64,000 nt of DNA from Filosporella fistucella. Its lineage: Eukaryota > Ascomycota > Leotiomycetes > Helotiales. Location: NCBI GenBank assembly GCA_030077755.1, contig JAQJZZ010000007.1, forward strand, positions 1,116,001 to 1,180,000, in the 5' to 3' direction. The position numbers were made by a program, and so were the translations under genes. The notes beneath the pieces were generated by a model. It saw only the letters and a list, made by a program, of their open reading frames with translations, was not told the origin of the DNA and made no database searches. Each line of letters begins with the position of its first letter. Within the stretch, counting starts at the first letter, position 1. Positions 44,793 through 56,956 of this stretch are shown here, piece after piece.

Positions 44793-46520
44793 ATGCATCC
44801 GTCGCGACAAGCGTACGTAGAGGAATCAGTTCCTGAAGTAAGCCAGCCCCTCTACCCCCAATAGTGCCCCAAAGCTCTCAGACAATGTTCATATTATCCC
44901 AGAGGTGTCATGGCTAGTAACCTTGTAGCTGATGGATCTGGTGCAACTTTCAGGATGTCGGAATTGACCTTGCGAATGTCCGTAAGTAGCAAACCACAAA
45001 TTCCCATCTTCAGCCTTGCAGCTTCTAATTCTTTTACAATAGCGCTCGAACGCGACTATGACATTCCTTCTGCTGGCCCAGGACTGGCGCCTGAACGAGC
45101 TTCTGCATTCCAGGAGCAAATGGACAGGAGGAAGAGGGAGGCTATGATTGCGGTGCCAACGGATGATCTACGAGTTCGAGCGCGACTACGAGAAATTGGG
45201 CAGCCAATTACCTTGTTTGGAGAAGATAAAGCTCTACGCAGAGAGAGATTGAGGAAACTACTTGCCATCGAGGCTGAAATAAATGCCGCCGAGGACGAGG
45301 ATGGTGATACTTCGATGCATGATGCGGCTGAGGGGGATAATGAGCAGGAAGAGGAGTTCTACACCAAAGGAATACCAGAACTGACTGAAGCTCGGAGGGC
45401 TATTGCGAGATACTCATTACCCAGAGCGAAAAATAGGCTGGCGTGTCAGAAAATCGAGTCGGGCATTCCTTTAAGGACGCATGTTAAATTCAGGAAGGGC
45501 GTCAAAGAACGGTTGCAAGGTTTTGAGCTCCAGGGCAGTCAAACAGCCGGAGAGAGACCTGTGAGCATGACACGATTCTCGCCAAATGGAGAGATTATTG
45601 CTGCAGGAAACTGGGGCGGTGGTATCAAGTTATTGGAAGTACCAGTCATGAAGGAGATTCGAACACTCCGCGGGCATACCGACCGCGTTGGAGGTATTTC
45701 GTGGTTTCCAGATGCCACGTTACCAGGAACGACTGTTTCCCCAGATTCAGTAAATCTTGCATCCGGAGGTGCAGAGGGAAACGTCCATTTGTGGTCTCTG
45801 AACCAAGACACTCCAATCTCGACACTGTCAGGTCATAATCAACGCGTTTGTCGTGTGGAATTCCATCCCTCTGGCAAATATCTTGCTTCAGCATCTGAGG
45901 ATACCACATGGCGCCTCTGGGACGTCAATACAACTACAGAACTTCTACTCCAAGAAGGTCATTCAAGAGGCGTATTCGCTCTTGCTTTCAATACCGATGG
46001 TTCCCTACTGGCTAGCGCTGGTATGGACAGCATTGGACGTATCTGGGATCTGCGTACTGGTCGAACAGTCATGATTCTTGAAGGCCATATCAAACCGATC
46101 TATGCGCTCGACTGGGGCGTGGATGGCCATCGAGTCCTCTCCGGCTCAGGGGATGGCTGGATCAAGTGTTGGGATGTTCGTAAGGTACAGCCATCAGGCG
46201 GAATCGGCGCTCATAGAAGCGTTGTCTCGGATCTGAGATGGTACAAAGGGCTTGATGACCCTGCTTCGGGAGCCATTCCAGAGCTCGATGAACAAGGAGC
46301 CCGGAGACCAAAGAAATCAGGGACGTTCTTTGTCTCGAGTGGATTTGATAAGAATGTCAATATTTTCTCCGCAGATGACTGGTCTTTGGTGCAAAGTTTG
46401 AGTGGACATACAGGAAATGTTCATAGCGTGGATGTGAGTCGAGATGCTAGGTGGATCGTGAGTGGAGGGTATGATAGGACTGTCAAGCTCTGGGGACGAA
46501 ATGATGCCCAGGGTCTATGA
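44793..46520 (+). CDS. PRP4: U4/U6 snRNP splicing factor PRP4 (WD40)
   Basis: Three exons: 44793-44837, a 28-nt exon 44954-44981, and 45043-46520, giving 516 aa. The N-terminus then reads MHPSRQAYVEESVPED, continuing VGIDLANVPLERDYDIP. The splicing factor motif (SFM) follows: REAMIAVPTDDLRVRARL and LREIGQPITLFGEDKALRRE. An acidic linker leads to seven WD40 repeats (about residues 200-516) with clear GH...WD units such as SGHNQRVCRVEFHPSGKYLA and EGHSRGVFALAFNTDG, ending SGGYDRTVKLWG. Prp4 with Prp3 stabilises the U4/U6 di-snRNP in the nucleus and is essential for pre-mRNA splicing. An ATG at 44910 opens the long frame but would lose the conserved start, so I prefer the three-exon model. Intron 1 is 116 nt and intron 2 is 61 nt. 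Confidence 0.88.
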
Positions 46521-47597
46521 GGGAAAATATAGCTGCAAAATGGCGTTGGAAAGGATAATTGTTCTGTAGGAGCTCTACAAATTCAATACCAAAATTAAGC
46601 ATTCCCCAATTGTGTACTTTTGAAGTGAAATAATTCTTCGATGCAATGATCTTGAGAGTTCACCACCTCTGCTCTCCCTGCCCTGAACTTCTGCCAGCCT
46701 CTGAAACTTCTTCCCAGAGCCTTTGTACTTCGAGAGAAGATTAACCAATCATTCAACCTCCCGGACAATCATACCTATTAACTTTTTCACCTCTCGACAG
46801 TCAATAAACTTGACAATAATAATTTTCAAGTTCCTCTGACATGACATACCCTATCTACCTTCACATCAGATATCTATCGTAGTTTCCAAACACGCAATAC
46901 TAACCTCTCCCTTCTTGCGTAACTGGCTCTGATATGGGCATCATGTCCGCCTAGCGTCATTTACAGGGCACGAAACTCACCCTCCTTGCTGAGATTTTTC
47001 TATTTCCGTATTTTCACTGCGATGTCGGTTTGGTGTAAGGATGTCATTTTTAACAAGGTAAATTGCGTAGAGTGGAAGACTCAAGCGAATTGAGAGATGA
47101 GCAGGAACGAGCAGGTGAATTGGAATAGTGAGTATGACTTTTACGTAGCAGAGATACAGTTCGTTGTGATCTTTTTACATTTTGTCCATCTCTGATTTGA
47201 AGTGAAGAGATGGAATGAGTCTCTGAGTATGCTGGAAAGAAGGGGAGAGACCAGGAATTATTAGATGTCGCTATATTATGACTTATCTAGACAGATGTTG
47301 AAAGGGTAGCAAACAGCTGAGTTCTTTACTACCCTGAGGGCGAAAGCTTTATGGTTGGGTCTGAAAAGCCTGCTACACGTTGGAGAGTTTCCCAGATACT
47401 TATTCGCACTAGGAAACGTGCAGGCAGTATCGCAAACGACCTCTCCTTCCTCTTCAAAGACGATGGATCAATCGTGCTTTCCTTTCCCCCTTCATTCCCT
47501 ACATAAGCCCTCTCACCTTACCAATCTCCCATACCTCAATCAACCACTCTTCACGCAGTAACTCCCACATCTTACTGTCACCACTTACACAAAACCA
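46521..47597. other. intergenic
   Basis: No gene or repeat recognised. The last 100 bp (from about 47490) are pyrimidine-rich and read like a 5' leader for the small ORF at 47598. Confidence 0.45.
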
Positions 47598-47846
47598 ATG
47601 CTCGACCAAACAGAAGAACGGATCAAAGCCATAAACGCTCTCCTCATCGCAGAGAACCGCAAATGGGAAGACGCGCAGATAGAAGTATTGCAAGCGACCA
47701 ATGAATCACACGCCGCGAAGAAAATTCTGGATGAGAAGGTTTGGGTCAGGAAAGAGTGTACAAAGAGATTGAGGGATTTGGAACAGGAGAAGGAGAAACT
47801 TGAAGAGATGATTGAGGCAAAAGAGAGAGAGGGAAAAGGGAAGTGA
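47598..47846 (+). CDS. small coiled-coil protein, unknown function
   Basis: ATG-initiated 82-codon frame. The sequence is Glu/Lys/Arg-rich with leucines at heptad spacing, for example RLRDLEQEKEKLEEMI, so it should form a single long coiled coil. No cysteines of note, no signal peptide, and no family I recognise. It is preceded by a pyrimidine-rich leader typical of fungal genes, with a possible TATA-like ACATAAG about 90 bp upstream. The opposite strand has a longer but implausible frame that mirrors this composition. It may be an independent small gene or a fragment of a longer coiled-coil gene. Transcript evidence would settle this. Confidence 0.45.
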   Translation: MLDQTEERIKAINALLIAENRKWEDAQIEVLQATNESHAAKKILDEKVWVRKECTKRLRDLEQEKEKLEEMIEAKEREGKGK

Positions 47847-49343
47847 GCTGGAGTTGGCAAGGGCGGATTCCATTTGGATTTTGGTAAGGAGCGAAGAGAT
47901 GCATAAAGATTTTGATGTTCGAGCCTGTTTTGCGGATGGCAACAGAGAGGCAAAAAGGGGAAAGGTGATGTAAGAAGTTGACTACTGCGAGTAACTGGCT
48001 GTGCGAATCGTTGTCCTTTCCTTGATATTCGATAGCTTTGGAGAGTTATTCCTAGGCGCCATTGCTCAACAGTTTCACAATCTTCTGTGGACCAGATACC
48101 TTGCACTTTGCAGCTGGTGGCAACCAGATATGCATCCAAGAGTGAAAACGAGAAATTGATAACTCCAGGAATCTAGACTGTGTATGTCAAGATAAAGCGG
48201 GTTACACAATGGGGCAAATTTGAAGAGGCGCAAAGCTCGCTCCTTTAAATATGACATTGTCCTTGCCTCGCAGGGCAGGCTACTTGCAGAGCGGAAACGA
48301 CTCCGCTATCCACTGATGCTGTCTGTACTTCAACAAAAGCCCCGAACTCATCATGTTACCGCCTCAATCGAGTACTTGGCATGGATATCTGATCCACCTT
48401 AAGTTTGATCCCTACCCTTAAGACAAGATCATTGCTCCTTTCAGTGACTGCCACAGCCTCCTCTCCTACACATAAATACGAAACTTTCAGCTCTGTTATG
48501 GTCTACTCGTATGATCCTCCTGATAGTAACTATGAAGCGGGAGACGGGAAGACGGGAACAGGTGCCGAAAAGCATAAATTCATGGCTACGTGAGATGTGG
48601 TGCAATAGTGATTAAAAAGCAACTCGCAGCTGGTTGAGAAGAAGTTGAGACTATAAGGTTTGAATTTGTAAAGGAATTGGTAACTCGAATCTTGAAGCGC
48701 ACTTGGCAAAAGGCATTCTGCAAGGACTTGCCGTAAATAGAAGAAAGAGCTGACGTGCATTAGCAATGGCGTAAAAGGAGCTTGAATGCCAGGGATTTTC
48801 TTTCACATGTTTTTAACTCTCCGTCCCACCATTACAATTGGCAGCGGTTGCCGTTGACTCGGCAGGGTCAAAGGATGAAGAGGAGAATATTTCGGCGGCA
48901 ACTGAAAGACTACCAAGGGATACAAAAGAGCATAGCTCACTTGGAAACCCGTGGCGATGTTACCTTTCATCCCGGACTGGCCCGGATTTATGGGTCTCAA
49001 CATCGCTGCCGTCCTCCCCGGAGCAGGGTTAGAACGCTCGATATGACAAAAATGAGATTCTTTGCAGAACTTCTCCGCCATGCTTGTCTCTTAAGAAGAC
49101 CAGCTTGATCATAATACTTCGTACATTGACATACAGATAATGTAGAGAAGCAGGCTCGGTTGCGAGGGATGCCGTATATCGGCACAGATCCAAGCTTTCG
49201 GCTGCCTTTCGGGATGTAATTGCCCAGTAGGTTCGAATAATCATCCCGAAGGCAGATGTAGGGGGTTGTGCTACGGTGCTCATGCAAGTTCATCGTTGTG
49301 GAGATTGAGCACGACAAATAAGGATGCAGAAAGCAGCTTCGAC

Positions 49344-49736
49344 TTAGCATTGGATACCCCTCCAGATGCATGTCGTTGCCAAAAGCTCGATACGATTCTC
49401 GTTTGATAAGCCCCTCTTCCTGTCATCAAGCCATTTCTGACCTGTCGTAAACGCCTCGTAGATAAAAACGGCTGGGGGGTCGAAGTCCTGGTTGCTGGAG
49501 CGCCGATCGGGATTGAGAGCAAGTGCACGGTCGCAGATTGCATGGTGAATTTCATGATAGACGAAGTTTGTGGTGTGATATTTGGCTGGGGAAAAGGAAG
49601 AGAGAGCAGTGCTCAATCTCGAATGACCGTCAGGATTAGCTTTAGCATCAGATTCAGGCATCAGAATGGAATGGCCGAGTATGCATTGGCAAGTGAAAAG
49701 AGTAAAGTTCGTTTCTTGTAATGGATTGGAACACAA
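49344..49736 (-). pseudogene. possible metalloprotease-like exon or relic
   Basis: A 130-codon minus frame without an ATG at its 5' end; a TAG stop immediately upstream could double as a 3' splice site (CTGTAG|ACGAAG). It reads like protein, with a zinc-protease-like VYHEIHHAI segment followed by ALALNPDRRSSNQDFDPPAV and an Ile/Tyr/Glu-rich block. HExxH is the zinc-site pattern of many metalloproteases. The downstream NPDR...N.D pattern loosely recalls the C-terminal part of M35-like fungal proteins. No partner exon, signal peptide or third zinc ligand was found, so it may be a relic or chance. Low confidence. Confidence 0.22.
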
Positions 49737-52700
49737 CTTCGTCTACAGCTCGAGACCAATCATTGTGCTATCCGGCAACAACCGGGCGCTCTCAGGACAT
49801 TTCACCAACCCAGATATATTACAGAGCTAGCTTTTAGTACAACGGCAGTAGTACTGCTGCAATGGTTGTATTGCTATTGTACTGTTGTACTCGAATACAT
49901 GAGTCTTTGCTTTAAATTCCAATCGGGAATTTGTGTCGGGTCATAAGTAGGTTGACGATGTTGCATGCAGTTGAGACAACGATTGCCAACGGCCGGCTAT
50001 CGGCAATCGAAGGTCGAGAAGCCTGCAAAACGTTTCCCTCGGGCATGGTGCTTTGTTGTCAAAGGCACACCATACTGTGATTCTGGGTCTATTTGGCAAT
50101 AAAACCTTGGCTTAGCTCCCGTTTCTCTTGCCCAGCTGGCATGCATCCACAGAAGAGGGTGTGGTGGGTGTGTTAGAGGCTGACAGGGTTGAAATATACC
50201 CGGACATTGCGTTGAGCCTTCGAGTGATGAGGCCTGCAGATTGGAGATAAGAGAAGAGAAGAAATCAATTTACATTGGACAGAATCTGCTATCTTTGATA
50301 ACAGCCTGATGAAATGGAAGAGTTATGAGCTGCTCGCGACGTCGTACTTAGGTTTGCTTGACAAAGTCAATGCATCCTTGCTTCCTAGGACTATTGTCCA
50401 TTATGTCAGCTTGTGCTTTAAAGCGTGCGTGTGGATTTGACGTCCATGAAGTCTGTAACGTTGAAGGAGACATCAAGACGATGTTGCGTGGCTTGTCGTT
50501 TAGCTCACCACTTGCTAGTCGTTAGTTTGCTGAACCCTTCTGTTGCCTTCAATTAATGCAATCGAACTGCAGCTTCCTTGAAATGTGCCTTTCAAGCAGG
50601 TTTATTCTGAAATCACGTAGCCGCTGTGTTTAATTGCTCAGTCGAAATGTTGCACATCCCACGCGGGATTATCACATGCCCTGTTGTAGGCCATCAATTC
50701 AGCCACAACATGGAGAATAAGAGTAGGTATGGAAGATTCCGAAATGCCATGCTGAGTTTCGAAAGGCGAACCATTGACTTTCCGGCCTTGGATCCTCTAT
50801 CAACACGGGCAGAATTTAATGACAAAACCCACTCAACACGAATTTGAGGAGGGTTCAGCGGCTGAACAGACAAGATAAATTTCAATTACTCTGATGTTCA
50901 TGCATACTTTATGTAGTGAGGTTCGAGCTTCATAATCTGATTATAAATTTCAAGACCCACGACTTGACAATGCCGGCTGGTTGGAGTCTTATTCGTATAG
51001 TTGTAAGATTCAGCTCTCTTTAAAGACACCAGAGGCAAAGGCACACGCGCTCTCCTAGCAATGACTTATGCATTGTCGAAATCTGCTCTGAGTCTTGTCG
51101 TGAAGCTGGCAGCCGAGCCAGCTATAGTCGTCCCCTTCAATGGTTAATATATGCACCGCCCATGGTTGTGAAGGCCTTATACATTCCACAACTATAGCTA
51201 GAGGCCAATTACATCTCATGTAATGCGACCTTGCTAGGTTAGGACCCAGTCAATGAAGAATCTAAACATTTGAACTGGTCTATTTCTCATAGTCTTCCAG
51301 TTAGCTTCTTTGGTACGAACAGTGGACGATATATGTATCCCCTTGAGCCTGTAGCCATAATCATTGACAAGATCTGAAGGCCCCGTGGCGAAGTGGCCCG
51401 ATAACTCAATATTTGGAAGATAAAAACGATGCTGCTCATTTCGCCTCAGCCTCGATTTTTGAAGCTAGACCAGCGATTTACCAATGGTGCTCGACTTGGG
51501 GTTTGTACTGCCTTATTCAAACCTGAATGGTAGGTGTTGCTGAATGACGTCGAACAATGTCCGACAATTGCAGCGAAATATGGGTGCTCCTTCTTGTACA
51601 TGTAGAATATCGTGCAGAAGCTGAAGATGAAAAGTGGACCACTGGCTACACAACAAAATGATTGAAAACTGGAAGGGTAAGGATTGGACTACAATCCCTT
51701 TATTTGGACATAGAGGGCGATCTCCCGTCACACAGTGTTCCTCGTCCTCCAATAGCATATTTGATTGTACAAACGGGGGAACGTATGAGAGATAGGCAGG
51801 CGTAAGGCCGAGTAGCTTGGAGAGTGGGCTATGTCGATAGCTGCATAGCAGAGCAATGACTACTGTAGTCATGGTGACGAAAATTGACAAGAGATGGCAG
51901 CATGGCCATGGAATAATGGGTCTTTTAGGATTCAATGTAATACCGTACACGAAGTGTAAGGGCGAGAGGGAAATCGAGAACGAGGAGTAAAACTGGGACC
52001 ACACTACCCCAATGCATATTCGAAACCCTTATCGCTCATCGACCACGAATTGGTCCCCTTGAGAGAATTGTCACCAAGGAGTCCGGTTCAGACTACCTGT
52101 GTTAGCTGCGTTTCGCTCTCACTAGAGAGTATCTATCATGAAAGTGTGGCACCGACGTCAGCCAACAAGATAAGTCTCTTTCGTAGGCTTAATCGCATAC
52201 GGACCGTTTATTAGTGATCCAGATTCCGATACCCGTGGTTTTCCTCATGACAATTCCAAAAAATAGTTGTTCGTCGAATCGCTGCGCTTTTGAGATTGTG
52301 GCATGAACGACCTTGAAATGTCTACCATCGGGGTACACGAATGAATAATATCAGTGGTAGTATCGCCAGGTTCGCGAAGGAGTCAATGAAGTGCACAACG
52401 TCTCTGTCAGCGGCTTCGGGGGCTGATAGAGTAATAGCGGAATGTTGGAGTTTTTGTTGAGTCCCCCACCTGGATCCTTGAATGAGGCGCCATAGTGTGC
52501 CCGTGGGGGAGACGAGACAAAAAGTGGCTGGAGAAAGGAATTAGCATTGCCATGAGATGAGTGCGGATGGAAAAGAGAGAGTGAGACGAAACAAGATGTG
52601 GGGGCCCCATCGAGTCGCCGGCTGCTCGGGTGTGATTGAGCCAGCAGTATGGCGAGGCACGAGGCCCCTTAAGGTCTTAGGGTCTTGTTTGTGTCGAGAT

Positions 52701-54062
52701 GATTGAGATGTTTATGTTGAACCTATGGTAAGAAGGTATTATTGTATGCATTGGCGGGGCAGAGTGTGGAGATGCTGCTGCTGCTGACTTGGACAACAAA
52801 CTGTTATGCATATCGTTTTCGGTGACTGAAGGTGTGTGAAAGGACAGCGGGACTAAAGGGTCAGGTTTGGGTTTTTTTAGTTTCTCTCGTAGCGGTGCGC
52901 GAGCAGCAGTCGAAAAAGGCCCAGAAGGACTGATCTGCTCGCTCATCCTCGCTTCCCTGTTTGCGGCACTGAAAGTCTGCAGTGCAATGCATCGCCGTGC
53001 AGTCAAGGTGGATAATGCTGGCATGGCAGGGCAGGGTTCTGTTAAAGAGCACAGAGTGCTGTGCTGTGTGGTGGTTGAGGTGCAGTGAAGGTTCTTGACT
53101 GTTCGAATGAAATTGGTAGCTTATGCAACCGCGATAAATCCTGGACCTGACCTGGAGCCACGCAGCAGATGATAGTAGAGTTCGAGTTCGAGTTCTCTCG
53201 CACTCCAGCCCAGTATTGCATGCTGGGTCGAGTTTTGGAGTCGGGGTCGAGGTTTTGTGTTCGACACTGCAGGCAAAGCGACGTCCCAAGATTCAGCATG
53301 GCTGACCCATCTGATCCAGCGTTCCACGGCCCTGTAAGACAGTAAGACAACCAGAGTGTTGCACGCCTACACCTTCACACGCCTCACGCCTCCATCTGCC
53401 ATGGCGAAATATGGCTGTCTCTATTCGTGTGTCACATCCACGCGGGCGTGGAGCGTACCGTACCTATCAGCGCAAGATGCCTGGGCTGGTGTACCCCAAA
53501 CGATTGAACAACGTCTTTGTCCCTATGTTCGGCTCTGTCGTCTGCGTCGTCTCATTTGCTTCCTCCGCATCCGCATGGCCATGGTCCATGTTGCAGTGCG
53601 TGGTGGCTGCTGTGTGTGCGAGAGTTCGGGCGTTGAGGGGAAGAATGGAGTACGTCAGAAGGTTGATTCCCTTGATTATTGCTGTTGCATGCGTCTCTTC
53701 TGTAGATTGCTGTGCTTCTGCTCTGCTCTACTCTGCTCTACTCCGCGGTACTCTCCTTGGGGTCTCAACCATGCCAAACCGTGCCGTTCGCCCATTCCAC
53801 GACAATGCAATTAGACGGAGATCGCATGCGCGGACAAGAGAATGGAACAATAGGCGCGTGGTTAGGACAAATGTTCTCGGAACATTAATATGAGACTTCC
53901 CTGACCGCGCTCCGGCAGCCAGAGGGGAAGGGAAATTGAATATGTGTATGTCAGTCGCGGGGTCGAGAGGAAGTACAAGATGAATGCTGTCTATGAATGG
54001 GAATTGTTTAGATATAACGCGGTCATGTAAGTCAAATATGAAATGCACCTGACAATAATGGA

Positions 54063-54375
54063 CAGGTACCTATGTACCGCAGGTAGGTAAGCACAGAGTT
54101 TTGTTATTATTAGTCAGGTAAGATAATAAAGTAGGTAGGTTAGGTTCGCAGTGAATAGCTGATGCAGCATAGAAGACATTCATCACACTTGTAAACTCAA
54201 TGATTCCTATAAACCCCCAAAGTAGGTAGCTAATTATCGCCTTACTGCGATTCATGGATATCGGTACCTGCCTAGGTATGGCTTTCGCCGTCATTACTTT
54301 CTATTAGATAGATAGATTATCTCGATTATGCAGGTTAGCATGTAGGTAGTATATAAGTAGAATACAGGTACCTGG
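54063..54375. repeat. cluster of TAGGTA / GGTACC motifs
   Basis: Within about 310 bp the sequence holds CAGGTACC, GCAGGTAGGTAA, GTAGGTAGG, GTAGGTAGC, GGTACCTGCCTAGGTA, GTAGGTAG and CAGGTACCTGG. The same AGGTAGGT-type motif recurs at about 21532-21545 and 33845-33859 in the window. Function unknown. Confidence 0.4.
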
Positions 54376-54987
54376 TTTAAAATTGTCATAGCAGCAATTT
54401 TCATTCTCAATTTTCACTTTTTTCATGCCTAGGCCGACCCGTACCGTACCGTAGACTTTTTGCCTCCTCTTTTTCTGTGATCTCGGCCTCCCCCCGTTCT
54501 CCGCCCTACTACCGATTCGACCTAGCCCTGCCTCTCTGCCCTGGCACACCCACACTTTCAACCCTCACTACCTCTACCTCGACTACCTTGCTAGGAGTCT
54601 AACTAAGTAGGAGTACTCACTCACCCCTTCACCACCCAATTCCTCGACCTTGACCCGACCCGCACAAATCCCCAAGACATACTGCAACACCCATCCACTC
54701 TAATCCGCCCTAACCACTACCAGCCAAGTCGACTTCTTTTCCCTCTCCTCCTCAATCTTCCATTCTATCTTCACATCCAAATCACCTCTCCACTCTCCAC
54801 TCCTCTCTCTGTTCTTCAGCATCTCGAAAGGAAACCGAATTCGTTCCTGGGTTGGCTTGGATTGGTTCCTCTGTACACACCGTACATTCCATTCGACGAA
54901 CAGACACGGCTTGCCCTTGCCTACATCGTCACCGCTCGCTCGCCTTCGAACCGATTCACGGATTGTGTCTGTATTGCCAGTATTTTA

Positions 54988-55062
54988 ATGATAGAGCGGA
55001 TAGCTCAATTTGATTCTGGGAGGTCGAGTGAAGGATTATCCGGATTTTCACCCACGTCATAA
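54988..55062 (+). other. upstream ORF in the REG1 leader
   Basis: A 24-codon ATG frame ending in TAA at 55060-55062, 96 nt before the REG1 start codon, with no ATG in between. If transcribed in the leader it is the last upstream ORF and could modulate REG1 translation. A leader intron could remove it. Confidence 0.4.
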
Positions 55063-55158
55063 CGCAATAAGGAGGAGCCTCTTCATAATTCCCTGGTCCC
55101 CGGACCTTAAAACCACACTCACCACCTACGACTTCAAAAACACGTTCTCTCGACCAGT

Positions 55159-56956
55159 ATGGCCGTTGTCCTTCAGTCTGAAGAGAACAGCTACTTCTCG
55201 TCAAGTTCGCTTCGTCGCTCCCATTCACAACCCAAATTCATAACCCAACCATCATACGCGAAGACCCCGTCCAGATCGAAGAGTAGTAGTGGATTTAACA
55301 CGATTATATCTCCTGATAACTCCCCATCTTCCTCGACGACATCCTCTCCCCGAACCTTGACAGCCGATTCTACCGCTCCTTCATACGCGTCGACTCCAGC
55401 TAGTAGCTTGTCGCTCGACAACCACTGTGAAGATCAAGACGACGAGGATCAGATCGTGTTTCCTTCCTACGACGACGTAGGTTATTACGGACAAGTCGAA
55501 GACCTGGAACCTCCAGCAAGCCCACGTACCGGTGATTCCTACACCGTTTCACCAACCTCAAATAGCACCTCGACCAATGCCTCGAGACCAGAATCTCCCG
55601 ACCCGGTAGAACATGCGGAGGACGATACGGCTGTACGAACGCAGCCATCTCGCCATGTAGATTATCTCTCACATAATTGGAAGGAGGAGGATATCTGGTC
55701 GTCCTGGAAGCACATTGTCTCAAAGCGGAAAGCATATAATAACAGTGCCCGATTGGAAAATGCGTCATGGCGGACGTGGACAAAATCGAAAAACAAGTTA
55801 AAAACAGTATCACCAGAGACTCTCAATTGGTAAAATTCCTTCAAAAGTTGTCGTTTTGAAAGTTGCTAACATCCTCAGGCTCAAGGATTGCGATGTGACT
55901 TGGCTATATGGTCCATTACAAACCGGTTCCGACAAACATCTGCACTTACCATCCACATCACCAGTGGGTAGTAGTCGGATCTCGAAATCCAACTCGTTTC
56001 TGAACAAGAAACCAATTCTCAAGAAACGTAGCATGTCGGAGATAATGCTCCAACGATCACTGTCTTCATCTTCACTACTCAAGCAAGCAGCTGCAGCAGT
56101 TCAAGCACAGCAGTATGAAAATCACGGAGGCATTGGTCGGCCTATTATGGCTCGAGGCACCTCGGATTACGCAATGCCATTCTCATCGAGAAGGCTAAGC
56201 AGAGAAAACACTAGCATGCTTTCATCTATCTCATCATCGGGACTCCAATCCCCTGGTACAGGAGAGAAGAAGCACATTCATTTTAATGAGCAGGTGGAGC
56301 AATGCATAGCACTAGATATGAAAGGAGAGGACGATGATGAACCAGATTCGTATGCCATCCACGATTACGATGACAGCGATTCTGATGACGGAGCAATCAT
56401 GATGAAGAGAAGCAATTCGAAACGAAAATTACCTCCCCTCCATAAAAAAAGGACAACGCCTCGTCAAAGCTTCAGTGGAGAGAGCAAAACTATTGCAATG
56501 TTGCCGTCAACCACATTGAAGTACAGAGCTGATACCCCGGAGCCGCCAGAAACAGCAATGAAGCATAGCAATGGGATTTGGAATGGTAGTAGATTATCAC
56601 CTTCTCCATCACAAGAAACTTTGAGACCTTCCAAACCATCATCCAGAATGCTACTTGGAGATGAAGATGAAGACGACGAAGATATGGACTGGCAACCACC
56701 CAGTGCCTTTGCAAACCGGAAGGATAGCGTTTCGGTAACCCAAGATCGGTTTCAGAGCCTTCATACCTCAGGGTCGTCATCGAGTTTGACCGCAGAGCCT
56801 TCTGGGATGAGACGAACGCCTTCCGGTATGTTTATGCCTTACGAGGAGGATGAAGATGATGTAGTGTCCGAGGGTCTATTTGGGAAAGTTGTAGATACTG
56901 TGAACACGGCGAAGGACATTGCTCACGTAATATGGAATGTAGGATGGAGGCGGTGA
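55159..56956 (+). CDS. REG1: REG1-like regulatory subunit of protein phosphatase 1
   Basis: Two exons, 55159-55829 and 55879-56956, giving 582 aa. The N-terminal ~170 residues are Ser/Pro-rich and disordered. The conserved domain (PF08550-type, areA GATA-like) spans the intron: SHNWKEEDIWSSWKHIV, ARLENASWRTWTKS, then ETLNWLKDCDVTWLYGPL. Further on, HIHFNEQVEQCIAL (about residue 365) is the RVxF-like PP1/Glc7-docking motif known from yeast Reg1. The C-terminus has acidic runs (DEDEDDEDMDW) and MFMPYEEDEDD near the end. In yeast, Reg1 directs Glc7 to dephosphorylate Snf1 and so maintains glucose repression; the same role is inferred here. The intron has a TTGCTAAC branch site at 55863-55870 and a CTCAG acceptor. 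An upstream ORF precedes the start. Confidence 0.9.

Larger units (their letters stand above)
47847..54987. other. gene-poor interval of about 7 kb
   Basis: No convincing full gene. Noted contents: a doubtful minus-strand frame with an HEIHH motif at 49344-49736; many short non-ATG frames on both strands; a cluster of TAGGTA/TACCTA motifs at about 54063-54375; and a pyrimidine-rich tract at about 54600-54840 that probably belongs to the REG1 leader or promoter. No tRNA or transposon end was recognised. Confidence 0.4.

Noticed and set aside
47585..48139. 184-codon minus frame opposite the small coiled-coil ORF
   Set aside because: Phe/Ser-rich antisense mirror of a Glu/Lys-rich coding strand; no homologous motif.
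51513..52004. 163-codon minus frame
   Set aside because: Begins with a non-ATG codon, has no recognisable family, and looks like a random hydrophobic translation.
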